The notes under the pieces are model-generated. The model ran no database searches, was not told the origin of the DNA, and saw only the letters and a list, made by a program, of their open reading frames with translations. DNA of 64,000 nucleotides, from the NCBI GenBank assembly GCA_017610005.1, contig JAFCCU010000010.1:1-64000 (forward strand), in the 5' to 3' direction. The position numbers and the translations under genes are program-made. This DNA is from Candidatus Woesearchaeota archaeon. Its GTDB lineage: Archaea; Nanobdellota; Nanobdellia; Woesearchaeales; B29-G15. Positions 42,506 to 50,738 of this stretch are shown here, one piece after another; position 1 is the stretch's first letter; each line of letters opens with the position of its first letter.

Positions 42506-44246
42506 TTACTTCAGAATCCCAAGCGTCCTTTAAATTTTCTTCTCTTTTGATTATGAATTTATCCATGACTATCAAATCAATTCCTGTTCCCATCATACAC
42601 TTATATGCATCAAGGGGTGTACAGACAATTGGTTCTCCCCTAATATTAAATGAAGTATTAATCATAATTGGAACTTTTGTGATTTTCCCAAATTCTTTAA
42701 TTAAATCATAATAATTAGGATTTTGCACCCTTCTAATGGTTTGTAATCTTCCTGAGCCATCAACATGGGTGACTGAAGGGATTATTGCTTGCCATTTTTT
42801 AAAAATAGGGTAAACCATTAACATGTAATCTGTAGGCGCAGGAATTGGTTTGTCACAATCAAAATAGTCTAGCGCATCATCTTCACAAACAACTGGAGCA
42901 AATGGCCTGAATTTTTCACGATGCTTAACTTTCTCATTTAAAATATGTTGCATATCTGGGTTGCAAGGGTTACTTAAAATACTTCTAGCCCCGAGTGCTC
43001 TTGGTCCCCATTCCATTCTTCCTTGGAACCATCCAACAACATTATTTTGCGCTATTAACTCTGCAGTTTTTTCAATTAATTTTTGGGTGGAGATAATCTC
43101 AGTGTATTTTATTTTGTTATGCAGAAGAAATTTTCTTATATCTTCAGTTGAAAATTCTGGCCCTAAAAAAGGAGAATTAAAAGAATAAACTCGTTTTTTA
43201 TCTAAAATAGAATTATATACATATAATGCTGCCCCAAGTGAAGTTCCACCATCTCCTGCTGCAGGATGAATCCACACTTTTTTAAATGGAGTTTTTCGTA
43301 AGATTTTTCCATTAAACACACTGTTTAGGGCAACACCCCCAGATAAACATAAATTGTCTTGTTTAGTTACATTATGAACATGGTTTAATATTTTAATTAA
43401 GATTTCTTCTGTTATAATTTGCAAGGCTGCAGCAATATCTTCATGGCGCATAGTCATTTCTGCATCCTTCTTTTCAACTGGCCCCCCCAGAAGATTGCAT
43501 AACTTCTTTGAAGGCATTTTATCTTTATAATGGAAAGTAAAATAACTTAAGTCAAGAGAAAAGGAACCATCTTTATTTACTTTAATAATTCTCTTTAATT
43601 TTGGATAATACTTATTTGTTAGAGGGTTCATATTCCCACATGAAGATAACCCCATTACTTTGTACTCAGAATTATTAACACTAAATCCAAGATATGCTGT
43701 AATTGTACTATATAATAATCCAATTGAATGAGGAAATTCAATGTGCTGGAGAAGAGTAATTTTGTTTTCTTTTCCGATTCCAAATGCAGTTGTAGTCCAT
43801 TCACCAACGCCGTCAACAGTAACTATCGCGGCATTTTCAAATTCACTAGTAAGATAGCTTCCTCCTGCGTGAGCCATATGGTGATTGATAAATAAAATGT
43901 CTCCTTTGTATCCCAATTTTTTCTTAATGGTTTTAACAAGTCTTAATTTGGTTGTAAGAAAATGAGGCATTGATTTTAAAAAAGTTTTGAGGGATAGTGG
44001 AAAACTGTTAAGATGTTGTGAAAGTATTCTTTCGAATTTTAATAATGGTTTTTCATAAAATGCAATGTACTTGATATCTTTAATTGAAATATTTTCAAGG
44101 CAATAAGAGATTGCATTAATTGGAAAAGAAGTATCATGTTTAATTCGTGTAAATCTTTCTTCAGCTGCAGCTGCAACAACAACTCCATCTTTAATTAAAG
44201 TAGCCGATGAATCATGATAATAACATCCAATTCCTAATATATACAT
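42492..44246 (-). CDS. NodU/CmcH-family carbamoyltransferase
   Basis: The 584-residue protein matches NodU/CmcH/TobZ carbamoyltransferases. The N-terminal Kae1-like domain has GIGCYYHDSSA, the metal-binding HHMAHAGGSY and the SGGVALNS loop. The C-terminal YrdC-like part has EWGPRALGARSIL and MINTSFNIRGEP. These enzymes transfer carbamoyl from carbamoyl phosphate, via an adenylate, to hydroxyl groups of sugars or other small molecules. The length is normal. The start shares one base with the OTC stop. Position in a glycan-modification operon suggests a surface sugar as acceptor. Confidence 0.93.
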   Translation of the reverse strand: MYILGIGCYYHDSSATLIKDGVVVAAAAEERFTRIKHDTSFPINAISYCLENISIKDIKYIAFYEKPLLKFERILSQHLNSFPLSLKTFLKSMPHFLTTKLRLVKTIKKKLGYKGDILFINHHMAHAGGSYLTSEFENAAIVTVDGVGEWTTTAFGIGKENKITLLQHIEFPHSIGLLYSTITAYLGFSVNNSEYKVMGLSSCGNMNPLTNKYYPKLKRIIKVNKDGSFSLDLSYFTFHYKDKMPSKKLCNLLGGPVEKKDAEMTMRHEDIAAALQIITEEILIKILNHVHNVTKQDNLCLSGGVALNSVFNGKILRKTPFKKVWIHPAAGDGGTSLGAALYVYNSILDKKRVYSFNSPFLGPEFSTEDIRKFLLHNKIKYTEIISTQKLIEKTAELIAQNNVVGWFQGRMEWGPRALGARSILSNPCNPDMQHILNEKVKHREKFRPFAPVVCEDDALDYFDCDKPIPAPTDYMLMVYPIFKKWQAIIPSVTHVDGSGRLQTIRRVQNPNYYDLIKEFGKITKVPIMINTSFNIRGEPIVCTPLDAYKCMMGTGIDLIVMDKFIIKREENLKDAWDSEVNGKD

Positions 44247-45160
44247 TATTCCACCAATTTTAACATAATTGCTTTTTGAATATGCAGTCTATTTTCTGCT
44301 TGATCAAAAACTACACTTTGTGGCCCGTCAATAACCTCTTTAGTCATTTCCATGCCACGAACTGCAGGCAAACAGTGCATAAATATTGCATCTTCCTTTG
44401 CATTTTTAAACAATTCTTCTGTGACTTGATAAGCTTTAAAGATTTTCAAACGGGCATCTTTTTCAACTTGAGGAACATAGTATGAAACCCAGGTGTCTGC
44501 CATCACAATATCTGCATCTTTTACAGCTTCTAGTGCATTTGTAGTTACAGTAATTTCTCCACCAATCGCTCTTGCTGTTTCAACAACCGAGGATTGTGGT
44601 TTATACTCATTAGGGGTTGCAATTGCAAGCTTTATTCCAACAAGTGGGCAACCATAAAGTAAAGAGTGTACAATATTATTATTGCCATCTCCCACAAAAG
44701 CTAATTTTAGTCCTTCTAAACTGCCTTTTTTTTCTTTTATTGTTAAAAAATCTCCTAAGATTTGACAAGGGTGAGTAAAGTCAGTCATTGCATTAATTAC
44801 TGGAACGCGGGAGTGTTCAGCTATTTGAATAATATCTGCATGTTTAATTCTTGCCATAATCAAATCTACATATCTTGAAGCGGTTTTTGCAGTATCTTGA
44901 ATGCTTTCGCCTTTGCCCATTGGACTGGTCGCAACATTATAATAAATTGCATGACCCCCCAGCTGAGTCATTCCAACTTCAAAAGAAATTCTTGTACGTA
45001 GTGATGCTTTTTCAAAGATCATTAAAAGGGTTTTGCCCTTTAATTTTGAATTATACTTTTGAGGATTTTCTTTAATATCTTCTGCTAGGTTAATTATATC
45101 TTTTATTTCAACTTTTGTGAGATCAGTTAAATCCAGTAAATCTTTTTCCATTTTTTTCAA
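44246..45160 (-). CDS. argF: ornithine carbamoyltransferase
   Basis: The 304-residue protein has the three diagnostic blocks: SLRTR (carbamoyl-phosphate site), HPCQ, and the ornithine/citrulline-specific HCLPA. It interconverts carbamoyl phosphate plus ornithine with citrulline plus phosphate. No other arginine-pathway gene is visible nearby. Instead it lies directly between the SxtJ-like genes and a carbamoyltransferase that also uses carbamoyl phosphate, so supply of carbamoyl phosphate from citrulline is a possible role. Confidence 0.95.
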   Translation of the reverse strand: MKKMEKDLLDLTDLTKVEIKDIINLAEDIKENPQKYNSKLKGKTLLMIFEKASLRTRISFEVGMTQLGGHAIYYNVATSPMGKGESIQDTAKTASRYVDLIMARIKHADIIQIAEHSRVPVINAMTDFTHPCQILGDFLTIKEKKGSLEGLKLAFVGDGNNNIVHSLLYGCPLVGIKLAIATPNEYKPQSSVVETARAIGGEITVTTNALEAVKDADIVMADTWVSYYVPQVEKDARLKIFKAYQVTEELFKNAKEDAIFMHCLPAVRGMEMTKEVIDGPQSVVFDQAENRLHIQKAIMLKLVE

Positions 45161-45366
45161 AATTGATCAAAATAATCATCAACTTTTTTTGTTGTTAGGT
45201 GCAACTTATGCCACCCTCCTGATTTTAAAAATTTCTTACCAAAAAGCCTAGCTATAAGTGCAGTTATCCCAATCCCCAAAATGTAAACAATAAAAAGTAA
45301 TATGGAATTAATAATTATTGTAATATTGCTTCCAAATTCTTTAAACCCTTCAAAAAATGATCTCAC
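45157..45366 (-). CDS. SxtJ-like small membrane protein
   Basis: The 69-residue frame starts at a GTG (45366) that overlaps the previous stop (GTGA). It resembles the C-terminal half of SxtJ-family membrane proteins: a long TM segment (about 17-40) followed by RLFGKKFLKSGGW and an ending in a YFDQF motif. SxtJ is a regular partner of DUF5989 and NodU/CmcH carbamoyltransferases. It is about half the usual length; the preceding small protein may supply the other half. Confidence 0.75.
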   Translation of the reverse strand: MRSFFEGFKEFGSNITIIINSILLFIVYILGIGITALIARLFGKKFLKSGGWHKLHLTTKKVDDYFDQF

Positions 45367-45533
45367 TTAAGCCACCTTTTTAAAAATATTCCAGCAATAG
45401 CAATGCAAGCAACAATAAGCATTACTCCAGGGTAACCCCAATTGGGCAATTTGTGGGTTAATAATAAGATGAAATAAAGAATTGTTGTAAATATAATGTA
45501 TGCTACAATAAATCCTAAACACCCATTGTCCAT
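45363..45533 (-). CDS. 56-residue two-TM protein, first gene of the glycan-modification operon
   Basis: The frame runs from the ATG complementary to 45531-45533 to a TGA at 45363-45365. It has two hydrophobic helices (about 6-26 and 36-52) joined by HKLPNWGYPG, and a basic KRWLK end. I do not recognise a family. Size and position suit the N-terminal half of a split SxtJ-type protein. A TATA box 25 bp upstream predicts a leaderless start here, making it the head of the operon to 41365. Confidence 0.75.
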   Translation of the reverse strand: MDNGCLGFIVAYIIFTTILYFILLLTHKLPNWGYPGVMLIVACIAIAGIFLKRWLK

Positions 45534-45553
45534 GCAAATAACCTCAAGTTAAA

Positions 45554-45563
45554 AGTATTTAAA
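45554..45563 (-). promoter_or_regulatory. TATA box of the glycan-modification operon
   Basis: On the minus strand ATTTAAATAC is centred about 25 bp before the ATG at 45533. It overlaps the junction with the upstream cPGS-like gene. Confidence 0.6.
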
Positions 45564-45564
45564 T

Positions 45565-46884
45565 TTATTGCAGAAATTCTGCTAGTAAATCTTTTAACTT
45601 TAAACTGTCTTCATGCTCTTCTAAGTCATACCCAATTACAACAAGTGGTTTGTTAATTGTGATTAATTTACTGATATCAATTGGTGTACCTGAAACTACA
45701 ATGTCGCATGGTACTGCATTAATTGTTTCTTGAAGATCAGCTATTTGCTGGTCAGAGTAACCCATCGCAGGTAATAGCTTTCCGATCTCAGGATACTTAA
45801 CAAATGTAGCCTTCATTTCTCCCACTGCAAACTTTCTTGGATCAATTAACTCTGCCATGTGTCTCTCTGCAAAAACTGTTGCTGCTCCAGTTTTTACGCC
45901 ACCATGGGTTGTTGTTGGGCCATCTTCTACAGCTAATACACGCTTCCCAGAAAGCGTATGCTCTCCTTGTTTAATAGTTAACTTTGAGTTTGCATGAATT
46001 ACTCTTGCAGAAGGGTTAGCCTGTGCAATATTTTTTTTTAGAGTTTCAATTTGTTGTGTTGTTGCTGAATCCATTTTGTTAATCACTAGCACATCCGCTC
46101 TTCTGAAACTTATTTCTCCAGGGTAATAATTAAACTCGTCTCCTGCCCTTAGTGGATCAACAACACAGATTTCTAAATCTGCTTTGTAAAATGAGAAATC
46201 ATTATTCCCCCCATCCCAAAGTATAATCTCTGCTTCTTTTTCAGCTTCCCTTAATATTGCTTCATAGTCTACCCCTGCGTATACTACAAACCCCCTGCTG
46301 GTGTAAGGTTCATATTCTTCTCTTTCCTCAATTGTACATTTATGTTCTGCCATATCTTCATAAGATGCAAATCTTTGAACTCTTTGTTTTACTAAGTCTC
46401 CATAGGGCATAGGGTGTCTTATTGCTACAACCTTTTTCCCCGCAGCTTTTAGTATATCAAGAATTTTCCTTGTTGTTTGAGATTTCCCACATCCAGTTCT
46501 CGTAGCGCAAATAGAAATTAATGGTTTAGTTGACTTGACCATTGTGTCATTTGGGCCGTACATAATAAAGTTTGCTCCAGCAGCCATCATTTCAGAACCT
46601 TTATTCATAAGATATTTGTAAGGTACATCAGAGTATGCAAATACTACTTGTTTAATATTATGTTTTTTAATTAATTCTACTGCTTCACTTTCAGGTACAA
46701 TTGGAATTCCTTCTGGATATAATTCTCCTGCTAATTCTCCTGGATACTTTTTGTCGTCTATATAAGGGATTTGGGTTGCAGTAAATGCAATAACGTTGAA
46801 TCTCTCATTCCCCCTAAAAACCGTGTTAAAAACGTGAAAGTCACGCCCTGCTGCACCTAGAATTAATACATTTTCTTTTTCCAT
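45565..46884 (-). CDS. cyclic 2,3-diphosphoglycerate synthetase-like GTPase/ATPase
   Basis: The 439-residue protein starts with a Rossmann-like LILGAAGRDFHVFN. A P-loop TRTGCGKSQT at about 147-156 follows, then an ILWDGGNNDF segment and an NKMD guanine/adenine-specificity-like motif near 270. This is the layout of the archaeal cyclic 2,3-diphosphoglycerate synthetase family. Homologues in organisms without cDPG may have another role. It lies 5 nt after lysS and is probably co-transcribed with it. Confidence 0.85.
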   Translation of the reverse strand: MEKENVLILGAAGRDFHVFNTVFRGNERFNVIAFTATQIPYIDDKKYPGELAGELYPEGIPIVPESEAVELIKKHNIKQVVFAYSDVPYKYLMNKGSEMMAAGANFIMYGPNDTMVKSTKPLISICATRTGCGKSQTTRKILDILKAAGKKVVAIRHPMPYGDLVKQRVQRFASYEDMAEHKCTIEEREEYEPYTSRGFVVYAGVDYEAILREAEKEAEIILWDGGNNDFSFYKADLEICVVDPLRAGDEFNYYPGEISFRRADVLVINKMDSATTQQIETLKKNIAQANPSARVIHANSKLTIKQGEHTLSGKRVLAVEDGPTTTHGGVKTGAATVFAERHMAELIDPRKFAVGEMKATFVKYPEIGKLLPAMGYSDQQIADLQETINAVPCDIVVSGTPIDISKLITINKPLVVIGYDLEEHEDSLKLKDLLAEFLQ

Positions 46885-46889
46885 TTTAT

Positions 46890-49067
46890 TTATAATCCAA
46901 CTTCAGGATTATTTTTAGTAATTATTTCAAAGGTTACTTCTCCACCACATACCTTTTTAATTAGTCCTGCCAGCTCTTTTGTAATCTCTTTTATATTATC
47001 AACCGGGGGCAGGCCTTCAACAACTAAGGCTACATTTTTTGTATCTTCAGTCATCTTTGATTTATCACATTCTCTCCAATTCCAACGCCTGCATAGAATT
47101 TCTTTATCATCTGAGTATACAATCTCTCCTTCTTTTGGAGGAGCGTTTTCATCAGAATTAAGTCTAATAAATTGTTCGTCGCCTTTTGCATATTTGAGGA
47201 TTATACTTCCATCAACATGGTCAAGGTCATCTCCTCCAAGCGGCACAAGATGTTTAAAGCAAATATAATTGTAGATATCAACAACATTATTAATCTGATT
47301 TAATTCTTTATTATCAAGAATTCTTTTTGTTACTGCTTCAACTGAACTTTTATACTTCTTTGCACCAAAGGATTTGAATGCTTCTCGCCAAGCAATAATA
47401 TTTGGTTCTAGTCCAAGTTGTTTAATTTGTTTATTTTTAATTTCTGCTTTAATTAAATCCCTAATTTCTTTTGATTTTCCTTTATTGTTTATTCCTTTTG
47501 CTAATACCACTCCAACTGTTAAATCTGGAAACTTCTGGAAAATTTCTGGAGCAATACTTAACTTCCTGCCTTTTATTGCTTCTTTTTTACCTCTCATAAA
47601 TGGAAAGAAGATTACATCCCTAATACTTCTTTGGCCAGTTAAAAACATTACAAGTCTATCAAATCCAATTCCAAGTCCTCCAGTGGGGGGCATGCCATAT
47701 TCCATTGCTTCAATAAATTCTTCGTCTTGGGGGTGAGTCTCCTCTTCTCCACCATCCATCCTTTTAACTTGATCTTCAAAAAGTTCCCGCTGTCTAATTG
47801 GATCATTAAGTTCTGTATAAGCATTTCCAAGTTCATATCCAAATGCAAATGGTTCAAATCTTTCAATTAGATCTTTATTTTTTCTGTGAACTTTGCATAA
47901 GGGGGTGCTTTCCCAAGGATGGTCAATAATATGAGTTGGCTGCATAATATTATCACTGCAGAATTGGTCAAAGAGTTCAATTATGATTATTCCTCTTGAA
48001 GCCTTTTTATCATGTTCAAATTTAAGGCCAGCTTTTTTTACTTCTGCAAGGATTTCTGCTTTATTTAATCCTTTAACTTGTACGCCAGTAAACTTCTTGA
48101 TCGCTTGATACATTGTCATTTTTTTCCAAGGCGCCTTAAAATCAAGAGTTTTCCCTTCAAATTTAACCTTAGTTGTGCCTAGAATTTTTTTGAAAATATA
48201 ATCATACATCTCTTCAGTTAACTTCATCATATCATTATAGTCCCAATATGATGCGTAACATTCCATCATAGTAAATTCAGGATTATGACTTCTATCAATT
48301 CCTTCATTTCTAAAATTTTTACAAATTGTATATACTTTATCGTAGCCCCCAACAATTAATCTTTTTAGATAAAGCTCTGGAGAAATTGCTAAATAAATAT
48401 CCATATTAAGAGAATTTAAATGAGTCATAAAAGGGTTAGCATTTGCCCCCCCATAGACTGGTTGAAGCAAAGGTGTTTCGACTTCAATAAACCCTTCTTT
48501 TTCGAGAAATTCTCTCATAAGTGTTATCGCTTTTGTTCTCATTTCAAAGACTTTTTTTACTTCTGGATTCATAACAAGATCAATTGCTCTGTTTCTGTAT
48601 CTTGTTTCAGGATCTTTTAAGCCGTACCAATTACTAGGTAACGGCCTGATTGCTTTAGATAAAATTGTAAACTTTTTTACTTCAATAGTTAATTCTCCTG
48701 TTTTAGTTTTAAATATTATTCCTTCAGCACCAAGAAAGTCACCAGAATCTAATTTTTTTAGCAGTTTAAACTCTGATTTTTCAAAATTGTCTAGTCTAAA
48801 ATATAGTTGAATTCGGCCTGTTGAATCTTCTAAATCAGCAAAGCTAACCTTTCCCATTACCCTAATTGATCTAATCCTTCCTGCAACAACTCCCTTAACT
48901 TTTGTATGCTCTGCTTTTTTTAACTTTGAAAATCTTTTATGAAGATCTGCAGCTTTATCCTTAGGAATAAATGAATGAGGGTAAGGTTCAACCCCTTTTT
49001 CTTTGAGGTCATTTAATTTTGCAATTCGTTCATCCATTAACCTTTTTAGTCCTTTTTGATCTTCCAT
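46890..49067 (-). CDS. lysS: class II lysyl-tRNA synthetase fused to a B3/B4-type domain
   Basis: Residues of about 1-505 are a complete class II LysRS. An OB-fold anticodon domain has VAGRIRSIRVMGKVSFADL, motif 2 is FRNEGIDRSHNPEF, and motif 3 is GIGFDRLVMFLTG. Residues of about 510-725 are extra, with IAPEIFQKFPDLTVGVV, VDIYNYICFKHLVPLGGDDLD and EILCRRWNWRECDKS. They look like the B3/B4 domain of PheRS-beta and its free-standing homologues, which hydrolyse mischarged tRNA or bind tRNA. The fusion is unusual for LysRS. Confidence 0.93.
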   Translation of the reverse strand: MEDQKGLKRLMDERIAKLNDLKEKGVEPYPHSFIPKDKAADLHKRFSKLKKAEHTKVKGVVAGRIRSIRVMGKVSFADLEDSTGRIQLYFRLDNFEKSEFKLLKKLDSGDFLGAEGIIFKTKTGELTIEVKKFTILSKAIRPLPSNWYGLKDPETRYRNRAIDLVMNPEVKKVFEMRTKAITLMREFLEKEGFIEVETPLLQPVYGGANANPFMTHLNSLNMDIYLAISPELYLKRLIVGGYDKVYTICKNFRNEGIDRSHNPEFTMMECYASYWDYNDMMKLTEEMYDYIFKKILGTTKVKFEGKTLDFKAPWKKMTMYQAIKKFTGVQVKGLNKAEILAEVKKAGLKFEHDKKASRGIIIIELFDQFCSDNIMQPTHIIDHPWESTPLCKVHRKNKDLIERFEPFAFGYELGNAYTELNDPIRQRELFEDQVKRMDGGEEETHPQDEEFIEAMEYGMPPTGGLGIGFDRLVMFLTGQRSIRDVIFFPFMRGKKEAIKGRKLSIAPEIFQKFPDLTVGVVLAKGINNKGKSKEIRDLIKAEIKNKQIKQLGLEPNIIAWREAFKSFGAKKYKSSVEAVTKRILDNKELNQINNVVDIYNYICFKHLVPLGGDDLDHVDGSIILKYAKGDEQFIRLNSDENAPPKEGEIVYSDDKEILCRRWNWRECDKSKMTEDTKNVALVVEGLPPVDNIKEITKELAGLIKKVCGGEVTFEIITKNNPEVGL

Positions 49068-49091
49068 AAGGTACTTGACCTTCCCACACTT

Positions 49092-49121
49092 AATAAATTT
49101 TTTGGGATTAGGCTTTTAAAT
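49092..49121. promoter_or_regulatory. divergent promoters of lysS and the 49142 gene
   Basis: A minus-strand AATTTATTA (about 49092-49100) is about 29 bp from the lysS start. A plus-strand CTTTTAAATT (49112-49121) is about 25 bp from the ATG at 49142. Both predict very short or no leaders. Confidence 0.5.
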
Positions 49122-49141
49122 TAGGATAAATTGATCCTTCT

Positions 49142-50095
49142 ATGGCAAGAGGTTTACTTGATTATATTGAAAATACGGAATTTGAGGCAGTTTGCCCCAC
49201 AGAATGTTTTCCTGAACTTCTTGAATTTGTAGCCAGCAGAGAAACACTTCTAAATTTAGATTTAAAAGCAGCATTAACAATAATAAAGATTGCAGATTTT
49301 GCTCTTGAAAGAAAACCTAAGGCCCTTGATCACTTAGTTGAGACTTTTGCAGAATACACCACAGAATTAATTGGATACTTGGAACATTTAGGGGAAAAAG
49401 TATCTTATGATGCTAGGAGGGATATTCCTACTCTTTATACTTATTTAGCTGACTTTTTATGGAGAGAGTACATGCTTCCTAGTGGAGAGCTTAAGACTGG
49501 GAAGGAATCTATTGATACTACATTAAAAGCAATCAAGCTTTTTCCGATTAAGCATATTGATACTCGAGAGCAACTTACCTCAGGAGTAGCTGATCGGGCA
49601 GTAATTTTTGGAAATAATCATAGGTCTTTAGAATATTTGGAAAAAGCATATACCCTTAGGTTAGAAGGGGCCATAAAATTTGGATCTACTATTGAAAAGG
49701 CAATTTATTGGCATTTTTATGCAGGAGAGGCTGCACTTAATTCATTCAGGGTGAATCAGGACACTGAATGGGCAGAAAAAGCGTACATTGAATATGAGCA
49801 TTCCTTTAACTTAGCAGAAAAGATTAATCCAAAATACTCTAAAAAATCTGCATTAAAAATGGGAGATACAGCTTTAATATTAACAGCATTAGAAAGTGAA
49901 TCGTGGAAACCCAAGATTTTGGAATTTTACGGAAGGTATATAGAATTGTGCCGACACGATAGTTTGAACATACCCCCAATTAATAGAGTTATTGAAAAGG
50001 TAATGAGGAATATTCCTGGAATGGGGCATGAAACTATTAAAAGAAATGTGTTGGCAGGTAACTGGAGGATGGGCCAATATCTCACTCCTTCTTAA
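49142..50095 (+). CDS. all-helical protein of unknown function
   Basis: I do not recognise this 317-residue protein. It reads as a string of amphipathic helices with TPR-like spacing, for example RSLEYLEKAYTLRLEGAIK and AEKAYIEYEHSFNLAEKI. It has no signal peptide or TM helix. A helical-repeat scaffold binding another protein would be consistent. The 3' end overlaps the convergent SdpI-like gene by 14 nt. Confidence 0.75.
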   Translation: MARGLLDYIENTEFEAVCPTECFPELLEFVASRETLLNLDLKAALTIIKIADFALERKPKALDHLVETFAEYTTELIGYLEHLGEKVSYDARRDIPTLYTYLADFLWREYMLPSGELKTGKESIDTTLKAIKLFPIKHIDTREQLTSGVADRAVIFGNNHRSLEYLEKAYTLRLEGAIKFGSTIEKAIYWHFYAGEAALNSFRVNQDTEWAEKAYIEYEHSFNLAEKINPKYSKKSALKMGDTALILTALESESWKPKILEFYGRYIELCRHDSLNIPPINRVIEKVMRNIPGMGHETIKRNVLAGNWRMGQYLTPS

Positions 50096-50738
50096 ATTCT
50101 AAATAAGAATAAACAATTGGAATTATAGTTGATCCAAGTATGCTAATCAAAAAAACATATACTGGCCAAGGTGTTAGTTTTCCAATTAATATTAATAAGG
50201 CAGCGTATTTAAACAGTTTGCCTCCAAGTTTATGGGTTTTTTCCCAAACACTTTTTGATGCAAGAGTCCAAGGAGTTCTAATTCCAATAAAATAGTTTTG
50301 TTCTGCCCTTTCAATTAGTACTCCTGAATAAAATATTAGTAATGCCATTGGAGTCATAATCAAATTAGTCATGTCAAACAAATAACCAAGGTTAAATGCA
50401 ATAGATGCAAAATGGACATAGGTTAAAAAAACTAATAAGATTATCATAAACCAGGAATAAGTATCAATAAATTTAGCAATATTTTTCTTATGTGGTGCAA
50501 TAATTGGAATTAACCTTAGAAGAAGGTAGATAAAAGCTGTAATAATTGGTATTAAAAATAATCCCATAAATTTGTTTCCAAACCCATCTGCTTCTCCATT
50601 AATATCCCAATGGGTTGCGAGTTCATTAGGCAGTATATTATAATAATATAGGCTAACTCCGAAGATTAATAGAATAATTATGATTGCTAAATAATCAAAT
50701 TTATTGAAAAATATTGGTTTACTCAAATTTTTTCCCAA
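50082..50738 (-). CDS. SdpI/DUF1648-family membrane protein
   Basis: The 218-residue protein has six or so TM helices. Between the first two is PNELATHWDINGEADGF, the hallmark of DUF1648. Its C-terminal half has FIGIRTPWTL and SVWEKTHKLGG, the hallmark of SdpI-type proteins. SdpI is an immunity/signalling protein in Bacillus; archaeal relatives have unknown roles. The start overlaps the GlyRS stop region by 20 nt. Confidence 0.88.
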   Translation of the reverse strand: MGKNLSKPIFFNKFDYLAIIIILLIFGVSLYYYNILPNELATHWDINGEADGFGNKFMGLFLIPIITAFIYLLLRLIPIIAPHKKNIAKFIDTYSWFMIILLVFLTYVHFASIAFNLGYLFDMTNLIMTPMALLIFYSGVLIERAEQNYFIGIRTPWTLASKSVWEKTHKLGGKLFKYAALLILIGKLTPWPVYVFLISILGSTIIPIVYSYLEFKKE

